From: an uncultured Bacteroidota bacterium
GTDB taxonomy: Bacteria; Bacteroidota; Bacteroidia; Flavobacteriales; Flavobacteriaceae
Direction of reading: 5' to 3'
DNA: 64,000 bases
Assembly: GCA_902631125.1 (NCBI GenBank)
Contig: CACOXF010000002.1
Span: forward strand, 52,947-116,946
A model generated the notes under the pieces. That model saw only the letters and a list, made by a program, of their open reading frames with translations, was not told where the DNA came from and made no database searches. The translations under genes and the position numbers were made by a program. Positions 48,551 to 57,835 of this stretch are shown here, piece by piece (the first letter of the stretch is position 1; every line of letters starts with the position of its first letter).

Positions 48551-49696
48551 TCAAATTAGTTTACTTTGTAAATCATTGATTTTTGCACAACTTAGCTGCT
48601 CCATGACTTGAGTTAATTGTGTTTTTAGCATCGAAACTGTATGATGGCCCCCTTTTTTTCCAAGAGCAGAAACACCATACATAAAAGTACGACCTAAAAA
48701 ACTAAAATCTGCTCCACTAGCCATCACTCGCGCCACATCAGCGCCTCCACGAATACCACTATCCATCATCACAGTTAACTTTTCTTTGTAAATTGGTGCA
48801 ATGTCTTTTAATGAATCTATAGTAGCTTGACCAACGTCAACTTGACGTCCACCATGATTGGAAATGATAACTCCGTCTAAGCCCAATTGATACGCTTTTT
48901 GTACATCATGAGCAGACTCAGCTCCTTTGAGCACTAATTTGCCTTTCCACAGATCACGAATCTTTTTGATTTTTTCTTCGTTTAATCGACCCGAAAACGT
49001 AGCGTCCATAAACTTCGCAAGTTGATTTAGGTTTAAGTTTTTTGACATATATGGCTTTAGTACCTCGAAACTTGGTTGACCATGAATTAGAGTTTGCAAT
49101 GCCCAATGGGGTCTTTTAACTGCATTAATAATATTGGTCATAGTCATTTTAGGTGGCATGGACAAACCATTTCGAATGTCTCTAGGGCGATAACCAAAAG
49201 AAGGGACATCTGCAAGAATGATTAATACGGGGCATCCAGCCACTTCAGCGCGTTTCAAAATATCTTTGGTGATTCCTTCCTCTGCAGGGTGATAAAGCTG
49301 AAACCATGCATTACCTTCTGTAATTTTTGAAATTTTTTCAATGTCAGCTGTGGTAACGGTACTTAAAACAAAAGGGATATTGTGTTCAAATGCTGCCTTT
49401 GCTAGTATCTCTGGTGACTTGGGCCACATCAGTCCTTGCAAGCCGATTGGAGAAATTCCGAAGGGTGCGTCGTATGTATGTCCAAAAAGTTCCGTTTTTA
49501 AGCTTGGTGGGGTATAGTCAATTAAGTATTTTGGCTTTAATTCCACAGCTCGAATCCGGTCTGTGTTCTTTTTTAGGTTTACATCATCGTTACACCCTCC
49601 ATCTAAATAATCAAAAGCAAATTTTGGAATTTTTCTTTTTGCACGTGCTCTAAGATCTGATACAGAAGGGTATTTATAATTTATCTCTAACTCCAT
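48551..49696 (-). CDS. FMN-dependent alpha-hydroxyacid dehydrogenase (L-lactate dehydrogenase/glycolate oxidase family)
   Basis: IPKFAFDYLDGGCNDDVNLKKN, APFGISPIGLQGLMWP, LVLKGAESAHDVQKAYQLGLDGVIISNHGGRQVD, MMDSGIRGGADVARVMASGADFSFLGRTFMYG. Confidence 0.94.
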   Translation of the reverse strand: MELEINYKYPSVSDLRARAKRKIPKFAFDYLDGGCNDDVNLKKNTDRIRAVELKPKYLIDYTPPSLKTELFGHTYDAPFGISPIGLQGLMWPKSPEILAKAAFEHNIPFVLSTVTTADIEKISKITEGNAWFQLYHPAEEGITKDILKRAEVAGCPVLIILADVPSFGYRPRDIRNGLSMPPKMTMTNIINAVKRPHWALQTLIHGQPSFEVLKPYMSKNLNLNQLAKFMDATFSGRLNEEKIKKIRDLWKGKLVLKGAESAHDVQKAYQLGLDGVIISNHGGRQVDVGQATIDSLKDIAPIYKEKLTVMMDSGIRGGADVARVMASGADFSFLGRTFMYGVSALGKKGGHHTVSMLKTQLTQVMEQLSCAKINDLQSKLI

Positions 49697-49859
49697 TCAT
49701 TTTTATTTAAGCCATATATTTTATACATCAACCCTATCTTCTTAAAAAAAGATTCCAAATCTGTTGAAAGAAAATCTTTTTGTATCACAGACATCGACTG
49801 GTTAATCCATGCATTCCTAATAAAGTTATTATTCCAGAAATTGTGATAACTGTCAATGA

Positions 49860-50714
49860 TCATTTATATGCTTTACATGATTGCCTTGCAATGCCCAAAC
49901 CATCTATCCCCAGTTCGATTACATCTCCTTCTTTAAGAAATCGTGGAGGATTTAAACCTAACCCAACTCCGAAGGGTGTTCCAGTTGAAATAATATCTCC
50001 AGGAAGTAAGGTCATAAATTGACTGATGTAGCTAACGACTTTTTGAACATCGAATATGAAATCTGATGTATTACTATCTTGCATTATTTCTCCATTGAGC
50101 TTTAACCAAAGATTTAAGTCATTGGGATTTTCAATTTCATCTTGTGTAGCGATAAATGGACCCAGTGGAGCAAAAGTGTCACAGCTTTTTCCCTTTACCC
50201 ATTGACCTGATTTTTCCAGTTGAAATGCTCGTTCACTAACATCATTGTGTAAAACATAGCCTGCAACGTGACTAAGTACATCTGCCTCGGGCACATATGA
50301 TGCTTTCTTACCAATCACAACAGCTAATTCTACCTCCCAATCTGTTTTTTCACCCCCCTTAGGAATTACAATTGGATCAAAGGGACCTACTATGGCAGAA
50401 GTAGATTTAAAAAAAAGTACAGGTTCTTCGGGAATATCCATACCACTTTCAGCAGCATGCTTTGCATAGTTTAATCCAACACATACTATTTTTGAAGGAC
50501 GACTCAAAGGGGATCCCAATCTGATATCATCATGAATTTCTGGGGAAGAATCTTGATTTTTTGACAACCAATCTTCCAATTTCTGAATTCCATCATTTCC
50601 AAAAAAGTTTTCATCATAATCTGTTACAAAACCTGAAACATCTATTTTTTTTCCATTTGATAAAATTACACCTGGTTTTTCTTTATTGATTTCTCCAAAT
50701 CGAATAAGTTTCAT
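49860..50714 (-). CDS. Fumarylacetoacetate hydrolase family protein; candidate 2,4-diketo-3-deoxy-L-fuconate hydrolase
   Basis: KIVCVGLNYAKHAAESGM, PVLFFKSTSAIVGPFDPIVIP, DWEVELAVVIGKKA, GDIISTGTPFGVGLG. Confidence 0.9.
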   Translation of the reverse strand: MKLIRFGEINKEKPGVILSNGKKIDVSGFVTDYDENFFGNDGIQKLEDWLSKNQDSSPEIHDDIRLGSPLSRPSKIVCVGLNYAKHAAESGMDIPEEPVLFFKSTSAIVGPFDPIVIPKGGEKTDWEVELAVVIGKKASYVPEADVLSHVAGYVLHNDVSERAFQLEKSGQWVKGKSCDTFAPLGPFIATQDEIENPNDLNLWLKLNGEIMQDSNTSDFIFDVQKVVSYISQFMTLLPGDIISTGTPFGVGLGLNPPRFLKEGDVIELGIDGLGIARQSCKAYK

Positions 50715-50721
50715 AATTAAG

Positions 50722-51510
50722 TTATTTTGAATTGAGTGTTATAAAGCCGCCATCAATTCCGTAGTTTGAACCTGTAATAAAACTCGCTTCATCACTGCAT
50801 AAAAACAATGCCAAGTCTGCTATTTCTTGTGGCTTTCCCATGCGACCAAGAGGTTGTGTTTTTGAAAGTTTATCAAAAATTTCATCTTCCTTACCAGTAT
50901 AATTTTTCCTTATAAATCCATCTACAAAAGGAGTGTGAACTCGAGCTGGAGAAATACAATTACAACGGATATTATGGTCGATGTAATCTTTAGCAATTGC
51001 ATAAGTCATTGTTAGAACAGCGCCTTTGGACATTGAATATGCAAAACGATCTGATATTCCAACAGAAGATGCGATAGAGGCTAAATTTAGAACTACCCCT
51101 CCGCCATTGATTTTCATAAGGGGAATACAAGCCTTTAAACAATTAAAAACTCCTTTAATATTGATATTGTAAAGTCTATCCAAATCTTCTTCCTCACACA
51201 TTTCAATATTTCCTACATGAGCGATACCAGCATTGTTTACTAAAATATCAACCGATGATTTTTGTGAAATTTTCTTTATAACACTTGATACTTGATCTGA
51301 ATTTGAGACATCACACTTATATGATTTGGATTTATATCCTTCATTATTGATTTCAAAAACCACATCAGCAGCGGCTTTTTCATTGTAATCAAGTATGTGG
51401 ACATACGAGCCTTGCATTGCAAAAGTTTTTGCGATTGCTCTGCCAATGCCACTTCCTCCCCCGGTAATCAAACTTACTTTATTTTTTAAGGAAAATTTTG
51501 GTTCCATCAT
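50722..51510 (-). CDS. Short-chain dehydrogenase/reductase; candidate 2-keto-3-deoxy-L-fuconate (or L-fucose) dehydrogenase
   Basis: LITGGGSGIGRAIA, NNAGIAHVG, YSMSKGAVL (YxxxK), ITGSNYGIDGGF. Confidence 0.9.
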   Translation of the reverse strand: MMEPKFSLKNKVSLITGGGSGIGRAIAKTFAMQGSYVHILDYNEKAAADVVFEINNEGYKSKSYKCDVSNSDQVSSVIKKISQKSSVDILVNNAGIAHVGNIEMCEEEDLDRLYNINIKGVFNCLKACIPLMKINGGGVVLNLASIASSVGISDRFAYSMSKGAVLTMTYAIAKDYIDHNIRCNCISPARVHTPFVDGFIRKNYTGKEDEIFDKLSKTQPLGRMGKPQEIADLALFLCSDEASFITGSNYGIDGGFITLNSK

Positions 51511-51755
51511 TTTAAGTACTCATCTTCTTCATGTGTGTTATATCCAGTAGATTCAATCGTGATCGGAGAATTCAAAATAGGTTTAAATTCAGTAAAACCG
51601 TATGGTTGAAAAAACAATCTCAAGTTATTAAAATAATAGCAAAAACCTTTATTAATGATGAAATATTTGTATTATGATATGATATAATTCGTAACACTAT
51701 TTTCTTGTAATTAAGTTAAATTTAATTTATTTAAGTTAATCTAAATGATCAAACT

Positions 51756-54251
51756 ATGAAAAAAGTTATCTTATTGTTTATTGGATTTACTATTACTATT
51801 AATGTAAATGCACAACCAAAAGCAGAAGTCTACGCAAAAGAAAACACAGAAAAATTATCAGAAATCTTAGAATTTACAGTGGCTGAATATACTCAGGTTT
51901 ATGATATACTTGTGGAAAAAGAAACTGAATTTAACGTTCTTAGAAAAAAGTATAAAGACTATAAGGATACATTAAATTCGGAAATTCAAAGACTAAATCC
52001 AATATACAACAGAAGGTTAAAGGATATCCTTGGGCAAGATAGAATGATTAAATATCATGATTATTTCAAAGCAAAATACAATGCTTATCTAAAATCAAAA
52101 AAAAGTAAATCTAAAGACAAGAAAGTACGTTTAACAGTTACCTCCTTTTACGTGTCCCCTGAAGGAGAAGATTCTAACCCGGGAACTTTTAATAAGCCTT
52201 TTAAAACAATTTCAAAAGCATCAAAAGAAATGCAGGCTGGTGATACATGTTATATTCGAGAAGGAATTTATCATGAAATAATCGAGTTGTATGAAACCCA
52301 TGGAAAATTCACTTCACCTATAACCTTTAAGGCATACAAGAACGAAAATGTTGTTTTAGATGGAACCGAATTAATAAAAACAAATTGGAGAAAGTACAAG
52401 GGTGATATTTATAAAGCTAAAATCAAAAAAGATATCTGGCAATTATTCGTAGATAAAAAAAGTATGACTTCAGCTAGATGGCCAAATGGAAATTGGTATG
52501 ATGGATCCGTTTGGGACAAAACCAAATCGATGGCTTGGCCTGAAAAAGAAAGAAGTAGTTATGGACATCACTTCAATAAAGAATTAGCATTGATAAATGA
52601 GGACTTAACAGGAGCAATTATTCTTGTAAATTCAGGTTCATTTAAAACTTTTAAGTCTAATGTGATTGAGCATAGTCCCAATACTGACAATTTTAAATAC
52701 GACACTAAAAGAAAAGGGATAAAAGTACATTTCAGCTATGAAGGCAAAGAGGAAAGACACGGTTATTTTTTAGAGGGTAAATTAGGTTTATTGGATGAAG
52801 AAAATGAGTGGTTCTACAATGCAAAAAGCAAGACAGTTTATCTATGGGCTCCCAAAGGAAGACATCCCAGAGGATTTGAAATTAGAGGAAAAACACAATC
52901 CTATGCATTTGATATTCAGAACTCATCACACATAAAAATTGAAGGTATAAATTTCTTTGGAACAACTTTTAATACTTATGAAAGTAATCACATAACTGTC
53001 GAAAATTGCAATTTCAAATACCCAAGTTATTCAAAGCGGATGTTGAATGATCTGTCCCAAATAAATGTAACTTCTATGTTGATGAAAAAGAATGAAAGTG
53101 AAGCATTTAACATTATTAGAAATTGCAAATTTGAATATATGGATGGGCCAGTTATTAATATGAATGGTTCTAACAATGTAGTTGAAAATAATTATATGCA
53201 CTCTATTGATTATAGCTGCACTTTTAGAGGAGGCTATACCATAAACATGTTACGATCAACTGATTTACTATTTAGAAGAAATACTGTACATACTGCTGGA
53301 GCTTCTGAAATGTATAAAGCAGGTGCTAGAAACACTATTGAGTTAAATAATTTATTTCGTTCAGGATATCTACAGAATGATGGATCGCTCATACAAATAA
53401 GTGCTAAGGAACAAGATCAATCTCAAACACGCTACAATTGGGTACACAATTCAGTAAAAATAGGATTACGTTTTGATAATTCGAATCTCCCAAATTCCCG
53501 TTGGGGTGAGAATGGAAGTATGCACCATAATGTTGCCTGGAAAACAGATAGAGTTTTCTTTAAAGGAGACAAACATTTTATATATAATAATTTAAGTTTC
53601 GATAATCGTCTTAATGATTTAATTGTGTCAAGCAAAGTATCTATTCAAGGAAGAAATTATGAGACAATTACAAGAAACAATATTTCTAATAAATTTTCTG
53701 GACATAGAACGAGACCAGGTAAGGATTATCCAGTTCCTGGGATAGTTGATCATAACTGGTCTGGTAATTTTAAAAATGCCGATATAAGAAGTCAATTAAG
53801 AGACCCTGATAATTTAGACTTTAGACCCAAAAAAGACTCTGAGCTAATAGATAATGGAGCACTTATTGAAGGAAAAGAGATAACATATTTAGGAAAAGCA
53901 CCAGATATAGGTCCTTATGAGTTTAGCGATATAAATTATTGGATTCCAGGATTCCAAGATAAAATAGCTTCAACACCAGTTCCCCCTAATGAATCTAAAA
54001 CAGTTAAAACTGATGCAGATTTAATGTGGCTAAAGGCATATAGGGCTGATACAAGTGATATATATTTTGGTGAAAATTTTAACAATGTATTGAATGCATC
54101 TAAAAACTCACCCGAATATAAAGGAAATCAAGAAAACAATATCTATTCTCCTGGAAAACTAAACACTGGAAAAACCTACTATTGGAGAATAGATGAAATA
54201 ATCAAAAATAAAATTCAAAAAGGAAACGTTTGGAGCTTCAAAGTTAAATAG
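51756..54251 (+). CDS. Chimeric secreted protein: small helical domain + right-handed parallel beta-helix + C-terminal FN3-like module
   Basis: N-term about 115 aa nearly identical to 54371..54721; then FYVSPEGEDSNPGTFNKPFKTISKAS, IWQLFVDKKSMTSARWPNGNWYDGSVW and rungs; C-term SDIYFGENFNNVLNAS...YSPGKLNTGKTYYWRIDEI...GNVWSFKVK. No T9SS sorting domain seen. Confidence 0.85.
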   Translation: MKKVILLFIGFTITINVNAQPKAEVYAKENTEKLSEILEFTVAEYTQVYDILVEKETEFNVLRKKYKDYKDTLNSEIQRLNPIYNRRLKDILGQDRMIKYHDYFKAKYNAYLKSKKSKSKDKKVRLTVTSFYVSPEGEDSNPGTFNKPFKTISKASKEMQAGDTCYIREGIYHEIIELYETHGKFTSPITFKAYKNENVVLDGTELIKTNWRKYKGDIYKAKIKKDIWQLFVDKKSMTSARWPNGNWYDGSVWDKTKSMAWPEKERSSYGHHFNKELALINEDLTGAIILVNSGSFKTFKSNVIEHSPNTDNFKYDTKRKGIKVHFSYEGKEERHGYFLEGKLGLLDEENEWFYNAKSKTVYLWAPKGRHPRGFEIRGKTQSYAFDIQNSSHIKIEGINFFGTTFNTYESNHITVENCNFKYPSYSKRMLNDLSQINVTSMLMKKNESEAFNIIRNCKFEYMDGPVINMNGSNNVVENNYMHSIDYSCTFRGGYTINMLRSTDLLFRRNTVHTAGASEMYKAGARNTIELNNLFRSGYLQNDGSLIQISAKEQDQSQTRYNWVHNSVKIGLRFDNSNLPNSRWGENGSMHHNVAWKTDRVFFKGDKHFIYNNLSFDNRLNDLIVSSKVSIQGRNYETITRNNISNKFSGHRTRPGKDYPVPGIVDHNWSGNFKNADIRSQLRDPDNLDFRPKKDSELIDNGALIEGKEITYLGKAPDIGPYEFSDINYWIPGFQDKIASTPVPPNESKTVKTDADLMWLKAYRADTSDIYFGENFNNVLNASKNSPEYKGNQENNIYSPGKLNTGKTYYWRIDEIIKNKIQKGNVWSFKVK

Positions 54252-54339
54252 TGTTTTCAAATATGTAATTAAATATTTAATTTATGTGTATACTCACTGA
54301 CTTGTTTCAGAATAAAACATCATTTTGAAGTAAAAAGAT

Positions 54340-54347
54340 TAAATTTG
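54340..54347 (+). promoter_or_regulatory. Candidate -7 promoter element TAAATTTG upstream of 54371
   Basis: TAnnTTTG match 24 nt upstream of ATG; no -33 element at canonical spacing. Confidence 0.3.
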
Positions 54348-54370
54348 ATATAATATTAATTAATTAAAAC

Positions 54371-54721
54371 ATGAAAAAAATATACTTATTATTGTTCGGG
54401 TTTGTTCTTACCAGTGCTTTAAATGCCCAATCAAAAGCAGAAATTTTTGCTAAAGAAAATACAGAAAATTTATCAGAAATCCTAGAATTTACAGAAGCTG
54501 AATATACCAAGGTTTATGATATACTTGTTGAAAAAGAAACTGAATTCAACGTTCTTAGAAAAAAGTATAAAGACGATAAGGATAAATTAAAGGCGGAGAT
54601 TCAAAAACTAAATCCAATATACAACAGAAGGTTAAAGGATTTCTTAGGACAAGAAAGGATGATAAAATATCATGATTATTTCAAATCAAAATACAAAGCT
54701 TATTTAAAATCAAAAAAATAA
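54371..54721 (+). CDS. Small secreted helical protein (116 aa), stand-alone paralog of the 51756 N-terminal domain
   Basis: Signal peptide YLLLFGFVLTSALNAQ; ILVEKETEFNVLRKKYKDDKDKLKAEIQKLNPIYNRRLKDFLGQERMIKYHDYFKSKYKAYLKSKK. Confidence 0.8.
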   Translation: MKKIYLLLFGFVLTSALNAQSKAEIFAKENTENLSEILEFTEAEYTKVYDILVEKETEFNVLRKKYKDDKDKLKAEIQKLNPIYNRRLKDFLGQERMIKYHDYFKSKYKAYLKSKK

Positions 54722-54776
54722 ATTTTTTTGAAAAAATTAAGTTTAAAAATTTGAAATATAATTAACTTTCTATTTA

Positions 54777-57512
54777 TTACTTTATAAATTTTTTAGTTGA
54801 AACTGCTCCGTTTTCTCCTAACAATTTTAAAATATAAGACCCTTTAGGAAAAGCTGATGTGTTAATACTCCCATCAGCTTTTTCTTCTTTTAATTTTTGA
54901 CCAAGCGAATTATAGACTTCAATATATTTTACCCCCTCAGATATATAATTTAATACATCCATTGCCGGATTTGGATATATTAACACACTTGAACCATCTT
55001 TTGCAATGTCTTGAGTTGCTAAAGTTGCGCCACCAGTAACAGATGTTGTTATACCATCTATTTGCGTAATCCCATCCACTTTCCCAAATTCAAGAAACAA
55101 AGAAAGGTTGTAATCTGCTGCAGCTGGAAATGTAAAAATCTTAGTTATATAAACCCAAGTATCAGTAGTAAGTAGAACACGTTGTGTTTTATCCACAAAA
55201 CCTTTATCTGTTTGTTGTTCGTTTGCATAGTCCAATGAGCCAGTATCCTTTATTAATAATCTCATATCCCCATCTGCAACCTCACTTCCTGGATCAATAT
55301 CAGATGTTTTTGCCCAAAATGAAACTGTTATGTCAATGGGATTTGTGTTATCTCCGACAAATGCATATTCTGTGTTTATCAGTCTTATACCCCATTCTTG
55401 ATTATTAATATTTACTGAAGTAACCTCTAAAGCTTTAGTTCCATCTCCTGGGTGAACATTAGCTGTTTGTATGCTTGCTGAAACTCCTGAGCCATCAGAA
55501 TATGGCCCTCCTAATTTCCAATCGTTAAGTGTTTGATTTTTAATTATAGTTCCAACTGAGCCATCTTCAAAACTTGGGTTTACAACAAAACCACTAACGT
55601 TTTGTTTGTAAGAGAAAGACCATGGATAAAAATTTGGAGTCCAACTAGCTCCAGCTGTCCAATTATCTCCAAGTTCATAAGCACCTATTTCTGGAGCAAT
55701 ACCTAAATAAGTATCTGTTATTCCAGAAATAATAACTCCTGCATCTATCAATTCAATAGCTGAACTTTTGGGAGTGAAGATTTTATTTTCTGGATCTGCT
55801 AACAAAGCTCTGCTATTATAACTATAATTTGTTTCTGAATATACATTATGATCTTCCGTTCCTGGTGGGATTTGAGGATTTTGACGATGCCCAGATATTT
55901 TCCCTGCTAGATTATTTCTTAAAATTGTAGAAGTATTTGAGCTTCCCCCTGGCGGATTAGGATAGCTTTCATCCAAAATTGTATAATCAACTCCAGCAAT
56001 ATCAAAAGAGGTATTATTATATATCTCATGTGAGTCCCCTTTAATCATCATAGCCTTTGGTAAATTCCAAAATACATTGTGATGTACTAATCCGTTTGTG
56101 CCTGCTAATTCAGGATTTGATACTGGTGCATCATAACGCACTCCAGTTTTTACAGAATCATGCAACCAATTATGGTGTATTTCTGATCCAGGAACACTTG
56201 TTTGCCCTGGTAGCTGGACTAGTGCCCCATCATCTTGTAACATACCGGTTTTAGAAATATCATTGTATGAAATTTTTGGAGCATCTCCCAAACTTAATAC
56301 TGAAGAAGCACTAGTTGTATGTACAGTATTATTTTTAAATGTACAATTTGACCCCTTGTTTATGATAGAATTTTGCAAATACCTAAGTGAGCCACATGAA
56401 TAGTCAATATGATGAAAATAACAATCTTCAATAATATTATCTTGTCCATGTAAGAAAATCGCTTCACCGTCAGTATGTTCAAATAAACATTGAAAAAATT
56501 TAAATCTTCCTGGTTGATTTTCATGGCCATGTGCTTGTCCGTTTGATAATTCTGTTGTTAATGGATAAGAAGTAACACCCAACATTCTTTTTGAACAACT
56601 AGGAAATGAAAACAAGCAATTATTCACTGTAATATTATTAGAGCCAGTTGCAAAAATTGTAGTCGCAAAGAAATTTAAATTTTCTATTACAATATTTGAA
56701 CAATTATTCATTGTTAATACATATGACTGTACTTTTCCTCTAATTTCTTTTCCTGTTGGATCTCCCCACACAGATAATTTTTTTGTGGTTGCATTATAAT
56801 GCCATTCGTTTTGAGTATCAAGCAAATCAATTTTACCCTCTAAATAATAATAGTGGTGTTTATCAAGATAAGTTGGAGCAGGCACGTAGTTGAAAATATT
56901 ACTTCCGGTTGCATGAGAAGTTATTGGCACTACCCAGGTTTTCCAAGATCCAACATTTGCTATGGCTAGTGCACCTTGCGCATTAATTCCACTTGAAGCA
57001 AGATTTTCAGGGAAACTAACATCATTCATAGTCCCATTAGAGTCCAAGTTGACATCACTCTCAGCCCAAAAATCTAGGTTATAAATACTTTCGTCAATAA
57101 ATTGAGCATTGGGCCAACGAGCCATTACCTGTTGTTTATCATCAATAAATAATTGCCAAATATCTTGACTTAAAATGGTTTCATAAATTGAAGTACTTTC
57201 AGAGCTTTGAATCCAACTTGTTGAAATTTCTACAGTACCATCTAAAATAACTACATCATTGTTGTAAGGTTGAATTGTAATATTATTTTTTTCGTTTATA
57301 ATAATATTTTCGTGATAAGTGCCTTCCATTATAAAGCAGTTTCCACCTAACGCGCCAAATGAATTCAATGCTTTAGAGATGGTTTCAAAAGGTAAAGACA
57401 CGCTACCAGTATTTAAATCGCTTCCATCTTTAGATACAAAATAATTATTCTGAGCAAACACACCAAAAGCACTTGAGGCCAGAACAAAAAACAAGAATCT
57501 TTTTTTATACAT
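54777..57512 (-). CDS. Right-handed parallel beta-helix protein with an inserted beta-sandwich-like module and T9SS sorting domain
   Basis: NNYFVSKDGSDLNTGSVSLPFETISKALNSF, IWQLFIDDKQQVMARWPNAQ; module VNPSFEDGSVGTIIKNQTLNDWKLGG...; C-term VLIYPNPAMDVLNYIS...GSYILKLLGENGAVSTKKFIK. Confidence 0.88.
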   Translation of the reverse strand: MYKKRFLFFVLASSAFGVFAQNNYFVSKDGSDLNTGSVSLPFETISKALNSFGALGGNCFIMEGTYHENIIINEKNNITIQPYNNDVVILDGTVEISTSWIQSSESTSIYETILSQDIWQLFIDDKQQVMARWPNAQFIDESIYNLDFWAESDVNLDSNGTMNDVSFPENLASSGINAQGALAIANVGSWKTWVVPITSHATGSNIFNYVPAPTYLDKHHYYYLEGKIDLLDTQNEWHYNATTKKLSVWGDPTGKEIRGKVQSYVLTMNNCSNIVIENLNFFATTIFATGSNNITVNNCLFSFPSCSKRMLGVTSYPLTTELSNGQAHGHENQPGRFKFFQCLFEHTDGEAIFLHGQDNIIEDCYFHHIDYSCGSLRYLQNSIINKGSNCTFKNNTVHTTSASSVLSLGDAPKISYNDISKTGMLQDDGALVQLPGQTSVPGSEIHHNWLHDSVKTGVRYDAPVSNPELAGTNGLVHHNVFWNLPKAMMIKGDSHEIYNNTSFDIAGVDYTILDESYPNPPGGSSNTSTILRNNLAGKISGHRQNPQIPPGTEDHNVYSETNYSYNSRALLADPENKIFTPKSSAIELIDAGVIISGITDTYLGIAPEIGAYELGDNWTAGASWTPNFYPWSFSYKQNVSGFVVNPSFEDGSVGTIIKNQTLNDWKLGGPYSDGSGVSASIQTANVHPGDGTKALEVTSVNINNQEWGIRLINTEYAFVGDNTNPIDITVSFWAKTSDIDPGSEVADGDMRLLIKDTGSLDYANEQQTDKGFVDKTQRVLLTTDTWVYITKIFTFPAAADYNLSLFLEFGKVDGITQIDGITTSVTGGATLATQDIAKDGSSVLIYPNPAMDVLNYISEGVKYIEVYNSLGQKLKEEKADGSINTSAFPKGSYILKLLGENGAVSTKKFIK

Positions 57513-57835
57513 AGTAAAATTAACTTAACTGGCTAAAAGTAAAGCCAAACAACAATATGATTTTTACATATATTAGGAATTATTAAAGACTTGAAATGTT
57601 ATTAGCTTGACTTATAAATCTGTAATTTAATGATAATTATAACAAAAACTTATTTCAATAAATTTGAATTATTAACATAAAAATTGCAGTTTAAGATAGA
57701 TTTTCAACTATTAAGGTCATGTTTATAAAAATAAAAATGTATTGAATTTAGTAGGTACTATTGAAATCCTGAAGGCAAAATAGTTTTTTCAAAAACGAAT
57801 TCAATACGTAAAAAATAAGATATTGAATAAGTGAG

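Larger units (their letters stand above)
51756..54721 (+). repeat. Diverged direct repeat: 51756-52108 and 54371-54721
   Basis: Long shared nucleotide blocks including gttcttagaaaaaagtataaagac, ctaaatccaatatacaacagaaggttaaaggat and aaatatcatgattatttcaaa. Confidence 0.85.
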
